50,201 nucleotides of DNA, from NCBI GenBank assembly GCA_016212965.1, contig JACRDA010000122.1, forward strand, positions 1 to 50,201. The letters are read 5' to 3'. The notes below the pieces were generated by a model, which was not told the DNA's origin, searched no databases, and worked only from the letters and a program-made list of their open reading frames with translations. Source of the stretch: Myxococcales bacterium (GTDB taxonomy: Bacteria; Myxococcota_A; Polyangia; Polyangiales; Polyangiaceae). Below, piece by piece: positions 40,897-49,757 of the stretch (position 1 is its first letter; every line of letters starts with the position of its first letter). The translations under genes and the position numbers were made by a program.

Positions 40897-43521
40897 TCAG
40901 CGCACCACGAGCTCGCCGCCGTCGACGCGGTTGTCCTGATGCGCGCCACGCGTGACGGCGTAGCGCTCGTTGCCGATGAAGAAGCCGTAGTAGACGCGGT
41001 AGCGCCCGGGCGTGAAGTTCGCGTCCAGATCGAGCTCGTAGTCGTCGCACACGACGTCGCCCGGTTGCCACAGGCTGACCCGGTAGCGCCCGCCGAGCAC
41101 GTCGTGATCGCCGTTGTGTCGCAAGCCCCCGCCGTCGACGTGCAGGAACGCCTTCCACGAGCGCGTGATGGGCCGCAGCACGCGGTAGTAGAAGCGCAGG
41201 TGGTAGGCGCGCTGCGGCACGACCTCGGCGACGAGCTCGCCCCGGTCGTCGCGCACCTCCCAACCGAGCGCCTCGAGCTCGTCCTCGAAGCGCGCGTCGA
41301 CCGGGTGCGCGAGCGGCCCCGGCTCGGGCACCACGAGCTCTTCGAGGTAGCTCTGGTTGCGCGCGCCGCCGAGCTCGCTCGATGCGAGCAGGAACTGACT
41401 CGAGCGCGCGTCGAGCACCGGCAGGTTCAGGGCGCGCGCCCGGCGGTGCAGGGCGTTGAGGTCGGGCAGATCGAGCGCGCGCACGACGAGCCAGCGCCGC
41501 TCCGATTCCTCGGCCACGAGCCAGCGGTAGGCCGCCGTGGCGTTGGCGTGCGCGAAGACGTCGTCGCCACGGGCGTAGTAGCGGGCCGCGCGCGGCGACA
41601 CGCCCACGACGCCGAGCGGCTCGCCCTGCGCATGGATGCGGTCGTAGCTCTCGAACATCTCCTTCGGCGAGATCTGCGCTGCCAGGCCGGGGTAGTAGCC
41701 GAAGCACAAGAGGCCGCCCGCGAACAGGCCGCCGAAGAGGACGCCCGCGGTGCGCGGCAGCCCGAGCACGCGCAAGCAGGCGGCGTAGGCGAAGCGCACG
41801 AGGTCCCAGGCGACCGGCACGCCGGCGGCCGCGACGGGCAGCTCCCACCACAGGTTGAGGCCGTAGCGCGTGAAGGTGCTCGGCAGCCGCAGGACGGCCG
41901 CCCACTCGAGGCGCCGGCCCACGAAGAGCATGGCGCCGAGGCCGACGAGCGCCGCCTCGACGACCAGGAGACCGAAGACGAAGTTTCCGCGCCACAGCTT
42001 GCCGAGCGTGCGGAGGGCCGCCTCGTAGCTCGCGCGCCGCTCGCGGAGGTAGCGCCCGAAGCCAGGCGGAGGACCGCGCTCCGCGAAGCAGAGGCCCACG
42101 GCGACGGCGAAGCCGGCCGCCGCCGCCGCCATGTAGCGGGCCGCGGCGGGCTCGTAGAGCTTCGGGAAATCGCGCTCCGCGACCGCGAAGGCGCTGAAGG
42201 CCTTGCTCGGCGTCGTGAGAAAGTCGATGCAGAGCACGCCCGCGAAGAGCACCGTGCCGAGGGACACGAGCGGCGACGGCGGCGCGCCGCGCTCGAGATC
42301 GACCAGCGCGAGCGCGATCACGGCAGCGCAGAGGGCCGGCCCCGCGTACGCGAGATGGCCCGCGTAGGGCCCGAGCCACGCGTGCGCCGCGAAGGCGGCC
42401 GCGACACCCGCGACGAGCAGGGCCCGCAGGCCGAGCTCGCGCTCGCGCGCGGCCGCGTCGAGCTCGGGCGGCAGGCCGAGCAGGCGCCCGAACGCGAAGG
42501 GCAGGAAGGCGCTCCACGGGTAGAGCGCGTGGCCGAGCTCGCGCAGAGGCAGGTCGAAGGTCGCTTCCACCGGGGGTCGCGCCAGAAAGGCGAAACCGAG
42601 GACGCGCGCGACCGGCTCCTCGGCGAGGCGGTCGCCGAGGAGCTTGCCGAGCTTGCCGAAGCCGGCCTTGCGCAGCACCTCGGTTCCCTCGGCCACGGCC
42701 ACGAGCTCGCCGAGGCGCACCGCCGCGAGCGCGACGGCCCCGAGGGTGAGGGCGAGCGCCCCGACCCCGACGACGTCGAAGCGCGCGCCGCGACGCCCCG
42801 AGAAGCGCAGGGCCAGCCACGCGATCCCGACCGCGAGCGCCGGGGCGGCAACCCCGATGACGGCGCCCCGCGCGAGAAAGCCGGCCGCGCAGCCGCCGAG
42901 CCCGAGCAGCACCCACGCGGTCGTCCACGCGGCGCCCCCCCGCTCGAGCAGGGCCCCACCGAGCCCGCACACGGCCGCCGCGAACGCCGCGAGCGTGACC
43001 GCGTCGCCGAGCATGGTGCGCGCCTGCATGAAGTAGAGCGGCATGGTCGAGAGCGCCACGACCCCGTAGAGCGCGGCGCGCGGCGACACGAAGCGCCGCA
43101 GGAAGAGGTAGAGGACGAGCGCCCCCGTGAGCGCCCAGGCCCCGAGCGGCAGCCGGCCCGCGTAGTCGCGCAGGCCGAAGAGCCGGAAGCCGAGCGCCAT
43201 CGACGTGAAGCCGAGCTCGCCGGCGCCGAGGTCGGTGAGCGTCGGCCCGGTCGACGCCTCCCTCGCACCCTCGGCCGCCGCGCCAGCGTCGGACTCGGTC
43301 GCGGCTCGGGCGCCCTCGGCAGGCGGTCGACACCCGTCGCCGTCCTCGGGGATGCGGAGCTCCGCCCGGTCGAAGAGCTTGGCCGCGAGGCAGCGCGCGT
43401 GCTCGCTCTGCTCGAGCTCGTGTGGATCCCACACGCCGCTCCGGCTCGCGCTCGCGAGCAGGAAGGCAACCGCGACGGCCACCGCGGCGAGCAGGAACGC
43501 GAGCTTCTTCTTCGGCGACAT
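40897..43521 (-). CDS. Large GT39/PMT-like membrane glycosyltransferase
   Basis: This 874-residue polytopic protein starts MSPKKKLAFLLAAVAVAVAF. The first periplasmic loop begins with VWDPHELEQSEHAR, in the place of the catalytic acidic motif of protein-mannosyltransferase-type (GT-C) enzymes; at least ten further hydrophobic helices follow. Unlike standard members there is an Ala/Glu-rich insertion in the first loop and an approximately 270-residue soluble C-terminal region (about 600-874). That region includes beta-rich segments such as YHLRFYYRVLRPITRSWKAF and RYRVSLWQPGDVVCDDYELD, which look like a carbohydrate-binding-type jelly roll. Donor and acceptor unknown. The ATG at 43521 is chosen at the Lys-rich start of the first helix. 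A separate cistron from the PilZ gene 69 bp downstream, but possibly co-transcribed. Confidence 0.82.
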   Translation of the reverse strand: MSPKKKLAFLLAAVAVAVAFLLASASRSGVWDPHELEQSEHARCLAAKLFDRAELRIPEDGDGCRPPAEGARAATESDAGAAAEGAREASTGPTLTDLGAGELGFTSMALGFRLFGLRDYAGRLPLGAWALTGALVLYLFLRRFVSPRAALYGVVALSTMPLYFMQARTMLGDAVTLAAFAAAVCGLGGALLERGGAAWTTAWVLLGLGGCAAGFLARGAVIGVAAPALAVGIAWLALRFSGRRGARFDVVGVGALALTLGAVALAAVRLGELVAVAEGTEVLRKAGFGKLGKLLGDRLAEEPVARVLGFAFLARPPVEATFDLPLRELGHALYPWSAFLPFAFGRLLGLPPELDAAARERELGLRALLVAGVAAAFAAHAWLGPYAGHLAYAGPALCAAVIALALVDLERGAPPSPLVSLGTVLFAGVLCIDFLTTPSKAFSAFAVAERDFPKLYEPAAARYMAAAAAGFAVAVGLCFAERGPPPGFGRYLRERRASYEAALRTLGKLWRGNFVFGLLVVEAALVGLGAMLFVGRRLEWAAVLRLPSTFTRYGLNLWWELPVAAAGVPVAWDLVRFAYAACLRVLGLPRTAGVLFGGLFAGGLLCFGYYPGLAAQISPKEMFESYDRIHAQGEPLGVVGVSPRAARYYARGDDVFAHANATAAYRWLVAEESERRWLVVRALDLPDLNALHRRARALNLPVLDARSSQFLLASSELGGARNQSYLEELVVPEPGPLAHPVDARFEDELEALGWEVRDDRGELVAEVVPQRAYHLRFYYRVLRPITRSWKAFLHVDGGGLRHNGDHDVLGGRYRVSLWQPGDVVCDDYELDLDANFTPGRYRVYYGFFIGNERYAVTRGAHQDNRVDGGELVVR

Positions 43522-43613
43522 GCGCTCTGCCGCACGCGGCCTCCGCGGCGCGCGACCGCACGTTCTTAGCCCCACGGCGCCGAAGTTCCTAGCGAGCAAG
43601 CGCCGCGGCGTGC

Positions 43614-43648
43614 CTCGACCCTCGACCTTCGACCTTCGACTTTCGACT
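43614..43648. repeat. Five perfect-length tandem heptamers YTCGACY
   Basis: The units ctcgacc, ctcgacc, ttcgacc, ttcgact and ttcgact lie head to tail in the 157-bp divergent promoter region between the glycosyltransferase and ketopantoate-reductase genes. Each contains the palindrome TCGA. Confidence 0.85.
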
Positions 43649-43665
43649 ACGTGCCCTGCCCGGTG

Positions 43666-43671
43666 TAGGTT
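43666..43671 (+). promoter_or_regulatory. Candidate -10 element, leaderless KPR-family gene
   Basis: TAGGTT ends 7 nt before the ATG at 43679. A TCGACT (43643-43648, part of the heptamer array) is a possible -35 at a 17-bp spacing. Confidence 0.4.
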
Positions 43672-43678
43672 CCCGCCC

Positions 43679-45037
43679 ATGGATGGAGCTCGTTCGGTGG
43701 GCCCGCGCGTCCTCGTCGTGGGCTGCGGGGGCGTCGGAGGCGTCGTGTGCGCGGGGCTCCTGGAGCAGGGCTTCGACGTGACGCCGCTCACGCGCAACCC
43801 CCTCATCGCCGACGCCGTCAACACCCACGGCTTCCGGGTGCGCGGCGAGGGTGCCGGGACGGTGCCGGGGCGCGCCGTCACGCGCCTGCGCGCGGGCGAC
43901 CGCTTCGATCTCGTGCTCCTCTGCACGCAGCCGACCGAGGTCGAAGAGGCCGCGCGGCAGAACGTCCCCTACCTCGCCGCCGACGGCTGGATGGTGTGCC
44001 TGCAGAACGGCCTCTGCGAGCCGCGCGTCGCCGCGATCGCGGGCGCGGGCCGCACGGCGGGCGCCATCGTGTCGTGGGGCGCGACGATGGTCGAGGCGGG
44101 GATCTACGACCGCACGAGCGCCGGCGGCTTCGTCGTCGGGGCCTACGCCGAGCCCTCCCCGACCGGCGGCGGCACCGGCGAGCTCGAAGCCACCGCGGCA
44201 CCGACCCGCCGCCCCGAGCTCCTCGCCGAGCTCGGCCGCAGGCTCGAGTGCGTGGGCCCCGTGACGATGACCGAGAACCTGACGGGCGCGCGTTGGAGCA
44301 AGCTCGCGCTCAACTGCGCCATCTCGAGCCTCGGTACGGTCGGCGGCGACCGGTTGGGGCCGCTCCTGCGCCAGCGCCACGTGCGGCGGCTCGCCCTCGA
44401 GGTCATGACCGAGGCCGGGGCGGTCGCCCGCGCCGAGGGCGTGCGCCTCGAGAAGGTGGCGGGCACGCTCGACCTCGAGTGGATCGCGCTCACGGACGCC
44501 GAGCGCGCGGCCGCCGTCGGCTCGCCGAGCCTCGTCGCCAAGCACGCGCTCCTGCTCGCGGTCGGGGCGCGCTACCGGCGCCTGCGCTCCTCGATGCTCG
44601 CCGCCATCGAGCGCGGCCGGCCGCCCGCGGTCGATTTCCTGAACGGCGAGGTCGCGAGCCGCGGCGCGCGCCACGGCATCCCGACGCCCGTGAACGACGC
44701 CCTCCGCAGCGAAATCCTGCTCATCGCAAGCGGCAAGCGCCAGCCCGGAACGGCGACGCTGCGCGCGCTCTTCGACGGCACGCGGGCCGCGGTGGGTCCC
44801 GGGCCTGCGTTCGTACCGGTCGAGGTCGTCGGTGCTTCGTCCTCCGCCGTGAGCCAACCGGAAGAGGCCGGTCGCGAGGCGGAGGCCCTCGGTGCGTCAC
44901 CGCTCGCCCCACCGCTCGCCCCACCGCTCGCCGCGGAGAGCGCCGAGCCGGAGCCGCCCGGAGCGCACGAGGAGCCGGGAGCACCGACGCCTGAACCTCG
45001 CCCGACGCCTGCCGCTCCGGATCGTGCGGTAGACTGA
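43679..45037 (+). CDS. Ketopantoate reductase (PanE/ApbA) family protein with C-terminal extension
   Basis: This is a 452-residue NADP-dependent oxidoreductase of the 2-dehydropantoate 2-reductase family. The Rossmann motif GxGxxG is at about residues 13-20 (VVGCGGVGGVVCAGLL). The catalytic lysine is K208 in GARWSKLALNCAISSLGTV. The C-terminal helical domain ends with the family signature PAVDFLNGEVASRGARHGIP and TPVNDAL around 325-345. A tail of about 95 Pro/Ala/Glu-rich residues (including LAPPLAPPLA) is not part of the family fold. Pantothenate synthesis is possible, but the family is broad and the local context does not support it, so no symbol is given. The stop is 5 bp before the Uma2 gene start. 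Confidence 0.85.
   Translation: MDGARSVGPRVLVVGCGGVGGVVCAGLLEQGFDVTPLTRNPLIADAVNTHGFRVRGEGAGTVPGRAVTRLRAGDRFDLVLLCTQPTEVEEAARQNVPYLAADGWMVCLQNGLCEPRVAAIAGAGRTAGAIVSWGATMVEAGIYDRTSAGGFVVGAYAEPSPTGGGTGELEATAAPTRRPELLAELGRRLECVGPVTMTENLTGARWSKLALNCAISSLGTVGGDRLGPLLRQRHVRRLALEVMTEAGAVARAEGVRLEKVAGTLDLEWIALTDAERAAAVGSPSLVAKHALLLAVGARYRRLRSSMLAAIERGRPPAVDFLNGEVASRGARHGIPTPVNDALRSEILLIASGKRQPGTATLRALFDGTRAAVGPGPAFVPVEVVGASSSAVSQPEEAGREAEALGASPLAPPLAPPLAAESAEPEPPGAHEEPGAPTPEPRPTPAAPDRAVD
45030..45035 (+). promoter_or_regulatory. Candidate -10 element, leaderless Uma2 gene
   Basis: TAGACT, lying at the very end of the upstream gene, ends 7 nt before the ATG at 45043. Confidence 0.35.
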
Positions 45038-45042
45038 CGGGC

Positions 45043-45759
45043 ATGTCGTCCGCCGCCCCGACGCGGTTCACCGCCGCCGAGTACCTCGCGCTCGAGAAGG
45101 CGAGCACGACCAAGCACGAGCTCGTCGACGGCGCCATCCTCGCGATGGCCGGGGCGCGGCCGCCCCACAACATCCTTGCTGCGAACGTGACCATGGCCGT
45201 GGGGCAACTGGCGCGCGCGCGCGGGTGCGTGACGATGACGAGCGATCAGCGCGTGCACGTGCCCGCGACCGGCCTCTACACCTACCCGGACGTGACAGTG
45301 GCGTGCGGCGAGCGCCGCTACGATGACGGAGATCCGCCGTCGCTCCTCGACCCGACGATCCTGGTCGAGGTCACGAGCGACTCGACCGAGGACTTCGACC
45401 GCGGCAAGAAGTTCCTCCACTACCAGGCGCTCCGCGAGCTCCGCGAGTACATCCTCGTCTCGCACCGCGCGCGGCGCATCGACCACTACCACCGGGTCGA
45501 CCAAGGCGAGTGGCACCTGACGACGCGCGCGGGCGAGGCCGAACGGGTGGAGCTCCCGTCCCTCGGTGGCGCCGACGCATTGCGCGCGCCGTCGGGTGTC
45601 CCGTCCACGGTGCCGCCCAGCACGGCCACGGTGCGGAGCGTCCCGCTCAGGACCACCGCCTCGTTGCCGAGCAGCGTCGGCGTCCCGCCACCCGTCGCGC
45701 GCGGCAGCAGGGATGGCGGCTCTGCGAACGACTGGCTGGTCAGCTCCTTCGCACCGTGA
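45043..45759 (+). CDS. Uma2-family (DUF820) PD-(D/E)XK nuclease with altered C-terminus
   Basis: This 238-residue protein is a Uma2-type restriction-endonuclease-fold protein over its first about 178 residues. HELVDG (E26) is the early acidic motif, YPDVTV carries D83, ILVEVTSDST carries E109, and DRGKKFLHYQ supplies the Lys. The family normally ends soon after LPSLGG plus a short helix. Here, after VELPSLGGADAL (about residue 180) the sequence continues as about 58 low-complexity residues encoded entirely by the antisense strand of the broken protease gene. The native C-terminus has therefore probably been lost at about 45580 by a deletion and replaced by read-through to the next stop. Uma2 genes are often multi-copy in myxobacteria and cyanobacteria; biological role unsettled. 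The active-site residues are intact. Confidence 0.85.
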   Translation: MSSAAPTRFTAAEYLALEKASTTKHELVDGAILAMAGARPPHNILAANVTMAVGQLARARGCVTMTSDQRVHVPATGLYTYPDVTVACGERRYDDGDPPSLLDPTILVEVTSDSTEDFDRGKKFLHYQALRELREYILVSHRARRIDHYHRVDQGEWHLTTRAGEAERVELPSLGGADALRAPSGVPSTVPPSTATVRSVPLRTTASLPSSVGVPPPVARGSRDGGSANDWLVSSFAP

Positions 45760-48009
45760 CGGTGCCGTCGAGCGCCACGCCGCGCAGCAGCCTGCCGCCG
45801 GGCCTCTTCTGGTCGTTCAGTCGGCCGAGCGGCTCGGACGCAGGCACGAAGCGCAGCACGCCGGCCGCGAAGGCTGCGTAGAGCTCCCGCGTGCCCTGCG
45901 CGACGGCGCGATCGGGGGCGAGGCCGGTCTCGGTAGCCGCGTACATGAGAGGATCGTTCGGCAGCGCCCGCAGGCGCGTCGCACCCTCGGGACACCCCGG
46001 GCAGAACTTCGCGATGTGCCACTCGATGTCGCTGGCGAGGATCTGCGTCGGCCCCTGGACCCTGAGCTCAGCGGATGCGTTCGCGGGTGCGTACGTGTGA
46101 CCGAAGCGCGCCACGCGCTGACCGCTCACCCCGGGCGGCACGCTCCGCAGCGAGAACCACAGCATGCCCGGCTTCGGCGCAAATCGCACGGGGTGCCCGC
46201 CGCCATCCGTGAAGGTATCGAGGTCGCTCCCGAGGTCCAGGAACTGCCAAACCAAGTCGAGGTGGCCGCCGATCGGCACGGCGTACTCGGTGCCTGGCGC
46301 GGGATGATCCTGAGCGGGCAGCGAGCTCGGCTGCGTCCCGATGCGGCGCCACGGGTTGAGCGGCCCAACCCCGAGGTAGTCGGCCTCTTCCGGCGCGGGA
46401 CACTGCCCGGAGCTCCGGCACCCAGCGCGCCCGGCGAGCGTCGTCGTGTCGAAGCCGACGCACGGACAGTACCGCATGCCGACCCAGACATCGCCGCCCT
46501 GCGGCGCGCCCGGAGCGCCCCCGGACAGCGGCTTCAGCTCGACACGGTTCTGGATGTCCCACGCGCACGTTGCCGACACGCCGTTGACGACGGGGCAGTT
46601 GCAGTTCGGACTCGGGATCGCGCACGGAATGATGGCCGGTAGCGACGCGTCGGGGAGGCCGCCTGGTTGGCTCGTGAGCGCGCCGTTCGGCGTGGGCGCC
46701 GCGTCGCACACCCGCGGCCGGAAGGTGTCGAGGTACCGAGTCTGCCGCGCAAAGAAGTCGAGGCCGATCGGCAACACCGGCGTGCGCGTGGCCTCATCGT
46801 CGTAGACGGCGAGCTCCACCTCACCGTTCCCGTTGCCCTTGAGCACGTCTTGGTCGTAGCTCCTGCCCGGGCAGACGTCGCAGGCGGCACCGTGGTGGTT
46901 GTGGTCCGGATCGTCGTCTTCGGTGAGCTGTTCCGGGTTGTGGACGAAGATGCAGTCGTCGCACGCGTCGATGACGCCGTCCCCGTCGGTGTCCGTGTCG
47001 TCGCAGTCTCCCCAATCTTCACACGCATGCGTCGCGTTCGGACACTCGCCCTCCCACCAGCCCTTCGGGTCGAGAATGCCGTGGCCGTGGATCGTCTGCT
47101 GGAGAACCCACGCGGCGCCGCCCGAGAAGAGCGGGTTGCCGGACGAGTTGAGGTTGCTGTCGATACCCGCGTACCGGTTGGTGACCCAGTAGGTCGACGG
47201 AGACAGGCCCGCGGCCGGGAGCTCCGTGCTGCTGTCGACGCCGCACAAGCGCCCGGTCGCGTCCTCGATGAGGGCGCCACCCGAGTCCCCGGCGACCGGC
47301 CCGTAGTACGCGTTGCACGGCTCGTTGCCCGCATAGTCCTTGTCGAACAGCCAGGCCTCGTCGTGGTCGAAGTGCGAGCCGCTGTCCTCGAGGACCCGCT
47401 CCCACCCCTCGACGCCGTGGCGGTAGCGCCTCAACCTGCCACTCGACGGGCACTCGTAGCCGGGCGCGATCTACCGGCACCATAGCCGACGATCGTCCCG
47501 ACGATCGGGTTCGCGCACTCCGCCACCGGATCGAGATACGGCGGGTGGATCGGACGCGCCAGGGAGCGCGGCATCGGCGCGTCGAGGCGGAACAGCGCCA
47601 TGTCCTGCGCCGTGAGGTTCGTGTCGCTGGAATCGACGACCTCGTCGCCGACCCTGCGGAGGACGGGGCCGCTGAGGGCGAGAGAATGGGTTCTCTGCTG
47701 CTCCACGGGAGCGCCTTGCGCCCCAGGAACCACGTTGAACGTGGCAAGATCTCGTCCGTCCCGAAAACAATGAGACGCCGAGAGCACCCACCACGGGCCG
47801 ACCATGACCCCGGAGCACCATCCCTTCTGCGGTTCCGGCAAGCCCTCGAAGTCGATGTACACGACGCCCGAGTATGTCTCGGCCTCATCGAGTGTCCCGT
47901 GAAGAATCTCCTGCTGCGCGATCGCCACGTTCTCCTCGGCGGGCGACGGCGCGCACCCCGCTGGTCCGAGCGCCACAAGAGCAACGAACCGCCACATCGT
48001 GTGTCGCAT
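45580..48009 (-). pseudogene. Broken trypsin-like protease with TSP3 and Kelch-like regions (two frameshifts, truncated 3' end)
   Basis: The gene starts at ATG 48009 behind a strong ggaggagatc ribosome-binding site. The N-terminus is a lipoprotein signal (lipobox LGPAGC). A trypsin fold follows: His80 in VLSASHCF, Asp136 in TAQDMALFRLD and, after a frameshift near 47472, the nucleophile Ser in AGDSGGAL (codon at 47282-47284). Restoring one missing base joins GYGAG to IAPGYECPSSGRLRRYRHG without loss. Downstream come an Asp-rich thrombospondin-type-3-like segment (DTDTDGDGVIDACDDC) and a long beta-rich region. A second one-base loss near 45754 stops the frame at 45740. In the other frame the protein continues ELTSQSFAEPPSLLPRATGG and into a Kelch-like LGGTVDGTPDG, which ends abruptly at about 45585 where the Uma2 gene begins. 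Sequencing error could explain the frameshifts but not the truncation. Confidence 0.72.
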
Positions 48010-48054
48010 GATCTCCTCCCGTGTCGCCGTATCCTGGAGCCGATGGCCGCACTG

Positions 48055-48588
48055 CTACTCGCAGCTACGGGGATGGGCATTCTCGCAGTCCGCGTCTACG
48101 AACTCCGCCGCCAGGGCGATATCCGTGCATGAGCTCGAATCGCCGCGCGCAATCACCAGGGTTCGTGGTGGCGCTGGCAGATTCGACCAGTACACATCGA
48201 TGCCGTCGAACATACCGCGCCGGATACTGGGTTCGAAGTATGCGCCGGCGACGCCGTTGATGCTCACGGCCGTAGTACTCGGAGTTGGGCACTGCACGCC
48301 GGCTGGCGGGGGCGCGACGCCAACGAAACGCAGGCTCAACTGCGGCGTGCCGGTGATGTCCAAGAACCCCAGCGCCACGACCAGCGCCTGGCCTGGATCG
48401 AGCGTTCCGTCGAGCCGGAGATCCCAGACGATGGCTCCGTCGATGCTGCACACGCCCGACGCTGCGCACAGCTGGGCGACATTGACCGACGGCGGGCACG
48501 GCGAAGCGCACGTGTCCGGTCGGCAGCCCGCTGCGGCGAGGCCGAGGAGCGCCAGCAACAACCCCGCGAGTCCGCGCCGTTCCGCCAT
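48055..48588 (-). CDS. Small lipoprotein of unknown function
   Basis: This 177-residue protein starts MAERRGLAGLLLALLGLAAAG and has the lipobox LAAAGC. The mature part has about eight Cys (GCRPDTCASPCPPS, LCAASGVCSIDG, VQCPTP, SCTDIALA, DADCENA) and beta-strand character, so a disulphide-stabilised surface protein is likely. No family recognised. The ATG at 48588 has gcgagga upstream. It lies 45 bp upstream of the broken protease gene on the same strand, so the two may have formed an operon. Confidence 0.72.
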   Translation of the reverse strand: MAERRGLAGLLLALLGLAAAGCRPDTCASPCPPSVNVAQLCAASGVCSIDGAIVWDLRLDGTLDPGQALVVALGFLDITGTPQLSLRFVGVAPPPAGVQCPTPSTTAVSINGVAGAYFEPSIRRGMFDGIDVYWSNLPAPPRTLVIARGDSSSCTDIALAAEFVDADCENAHPRSCE

Positions 48589-48694
48589 GTTCCTCGCCCT
48601 GCTTGCTCGAGTACACGCCCCGCACCGAGGACCGTCAAGACCCGCGGCAGCGCGTGCGGCAGCTTCGGGCCGCGCGCGCTGCCGCGTGGGGCTG

Positions 48695-49405
48695 CTACGC
48701 CGTGGGCTCCGCCTTCCTTCGCACCCTGCGCGCCCGCAGCAGGATGTCCTTGTTGAAGAGCGCCATCCTGTCGGCGTCGCCGTCGAATGCGATCTTGGCA
48801 TCGCGGTTGAGGTCCTCGATGAGCTCGAGCACGCGGCCCTTCGCCTCGTAGACCTTCTTCGTCTCGTCGGGCAGGCTCGCGACGGCGACCTCCTGCCGGG
48901 CGTCGGCGGCGTCGAGGGCCTGCTTGACGGCGTCGAGCTTCACCGAGGCGAGCGCCTGCTTGAAGGAGCGCTTCAGGGCCTCGTCGAGCTTGACGACGCT
49001 CGGGCGGATGCGGTTCAGGTAGTCGCTCAGCTTCGGCGTCGAGCGGCCGAGCGTGGCGCCCGCTTCGAAGGACGCCGCGGTGACCCCCTCGGGCGCACCC
49101 GCGCGCAGGGCCTTCGGCAGGGCGTTGCGCAGGCGACGGACGAACGCCTTGGCGTCGTCGATCGACGTTCCCTCGCGCTCCGACGCCTGGAGCTTGAGGT
49201 CGGCCGCCTCGGCCTTGGCCGCTGCCTGCGTGTCGATGGCGGCGACGCCCGCCTCGAGGGCGGCCGTGTCCGCCGGCGCCCAGCCGTTCTCCTCGAGCAC
49301 CGCCGCGTGCTGCTTCGCGAGCCCGATGTGATAGCGCGCCTGCTCGGTCAGGCCTGCCAAAGGCTCGGAGCGTCCCTTGTTCACGAGTCGCATGTCGAAC
49401 GTCAC
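48695..49405 (-). CDS. Helical hypothetical protein (236 aa)
   Basis: This soluble, largely alpha-helical protein has no signal peptide or TM helix. It begins VTFDMRLVNKGRSEPLAGLT. Long amphipathic helices such as ALEAGVAAIDTQAAAKAEAA and LDAVKQALDAADARQEVAVA suggest a helical bundle or coiled coil. The C-terminus is basic (LLRARRVRRKAEPTA). No family recognised. The GTG at 49405 is chosen because of the strong aggaggtggatc ribosome-binding site 5 nt upstream; the ATG at 49393 is too far from it. It is a single gene; the stretch beyond its start is non-coding. Confidence 0.68.
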   Translation of the reverse strand: MTFDMRLVNKGRSEPLAGLTEQARYHIGLAKQHAAVLEENGWAPADTAALEAGVAAIDTQAAAKAEAADLKLQASEREGTSIDDAKAFVRRLRNALPKALRAGAPEGVTAASFEAGATLGRSTPKLSDYLNRIRPSVVKLDEALKRSFKQALASVKLDAVKQALDAADARQEVAVASLPDETKKVYEAKGRVLELIEDLNRDAKIAFDGDADRMALFNKDILLRARRVRRKAEPTA

Positions 49406-49597
49406 GATCCACCTCCTGGATGATGGGTCGAGCTGACCACGCCCCGCCGCCGCCCGTCCATTACGGGCCATTACACGACCCCGCCTCGGGGCGGTCGCCC
49501 CATGGCGCGTCGCGTCACGAGCGGGTGCCGAGGGGCTCTCACCGAGCGGGCGCGAGGGGGCCATCTCCGCGATTCTCGGCCACCTTCCACCGGTCGC

Positions 49598-49757
49598 GAG
49601 GTGCTCCTCCGTGTGCCGCGAGGCGCTCGTCCGGCTCCGTGAGGCGCTCCACCAGGCCGCGCGAGGCGCTCGTCCGCCTCCGCGAGCCGCTACCCAGGCT
49701 CGGCAGCGCGCGCCTCCAGCTCCCGCGAGGTGCTCGCCCGGGCACGGACAGGTGCTC
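49598..49757. repeat. Periodic 21-22-bp box array (consensus GAGGYGCTC)
   Basis: Boxes begin at 49598, 49620, 49641, 49663, 49684, 49705, 49727 and 49749, a spacing that alternates 21 and 22 bp. Five match GAGGYGCTC exactly, two are close (gagccgcta, caggtgctc) and the one at 49705 is strongly degenerate. A further gagccgctc lies at 49791, two periods on, and a gaggggctc at 49530. The spacer sequences are also similar (tccg, ctcc). The region has no gene. Confidence 0.7.

Noticed and set aside
45043-45759. Uma2 gene as evidence of a mobile element or restriction system
   Set aside because: No methyltransferase, transposase or terminal repeats are present; Uma2 genes are common stand-alone genes.
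49598-49757. CRISPR array
   Set aside because: The unit is about 21.5 bp including spacer, the spacers are similar to each other and there is no cas gene; it is a short-period array, not repeat-spacer.
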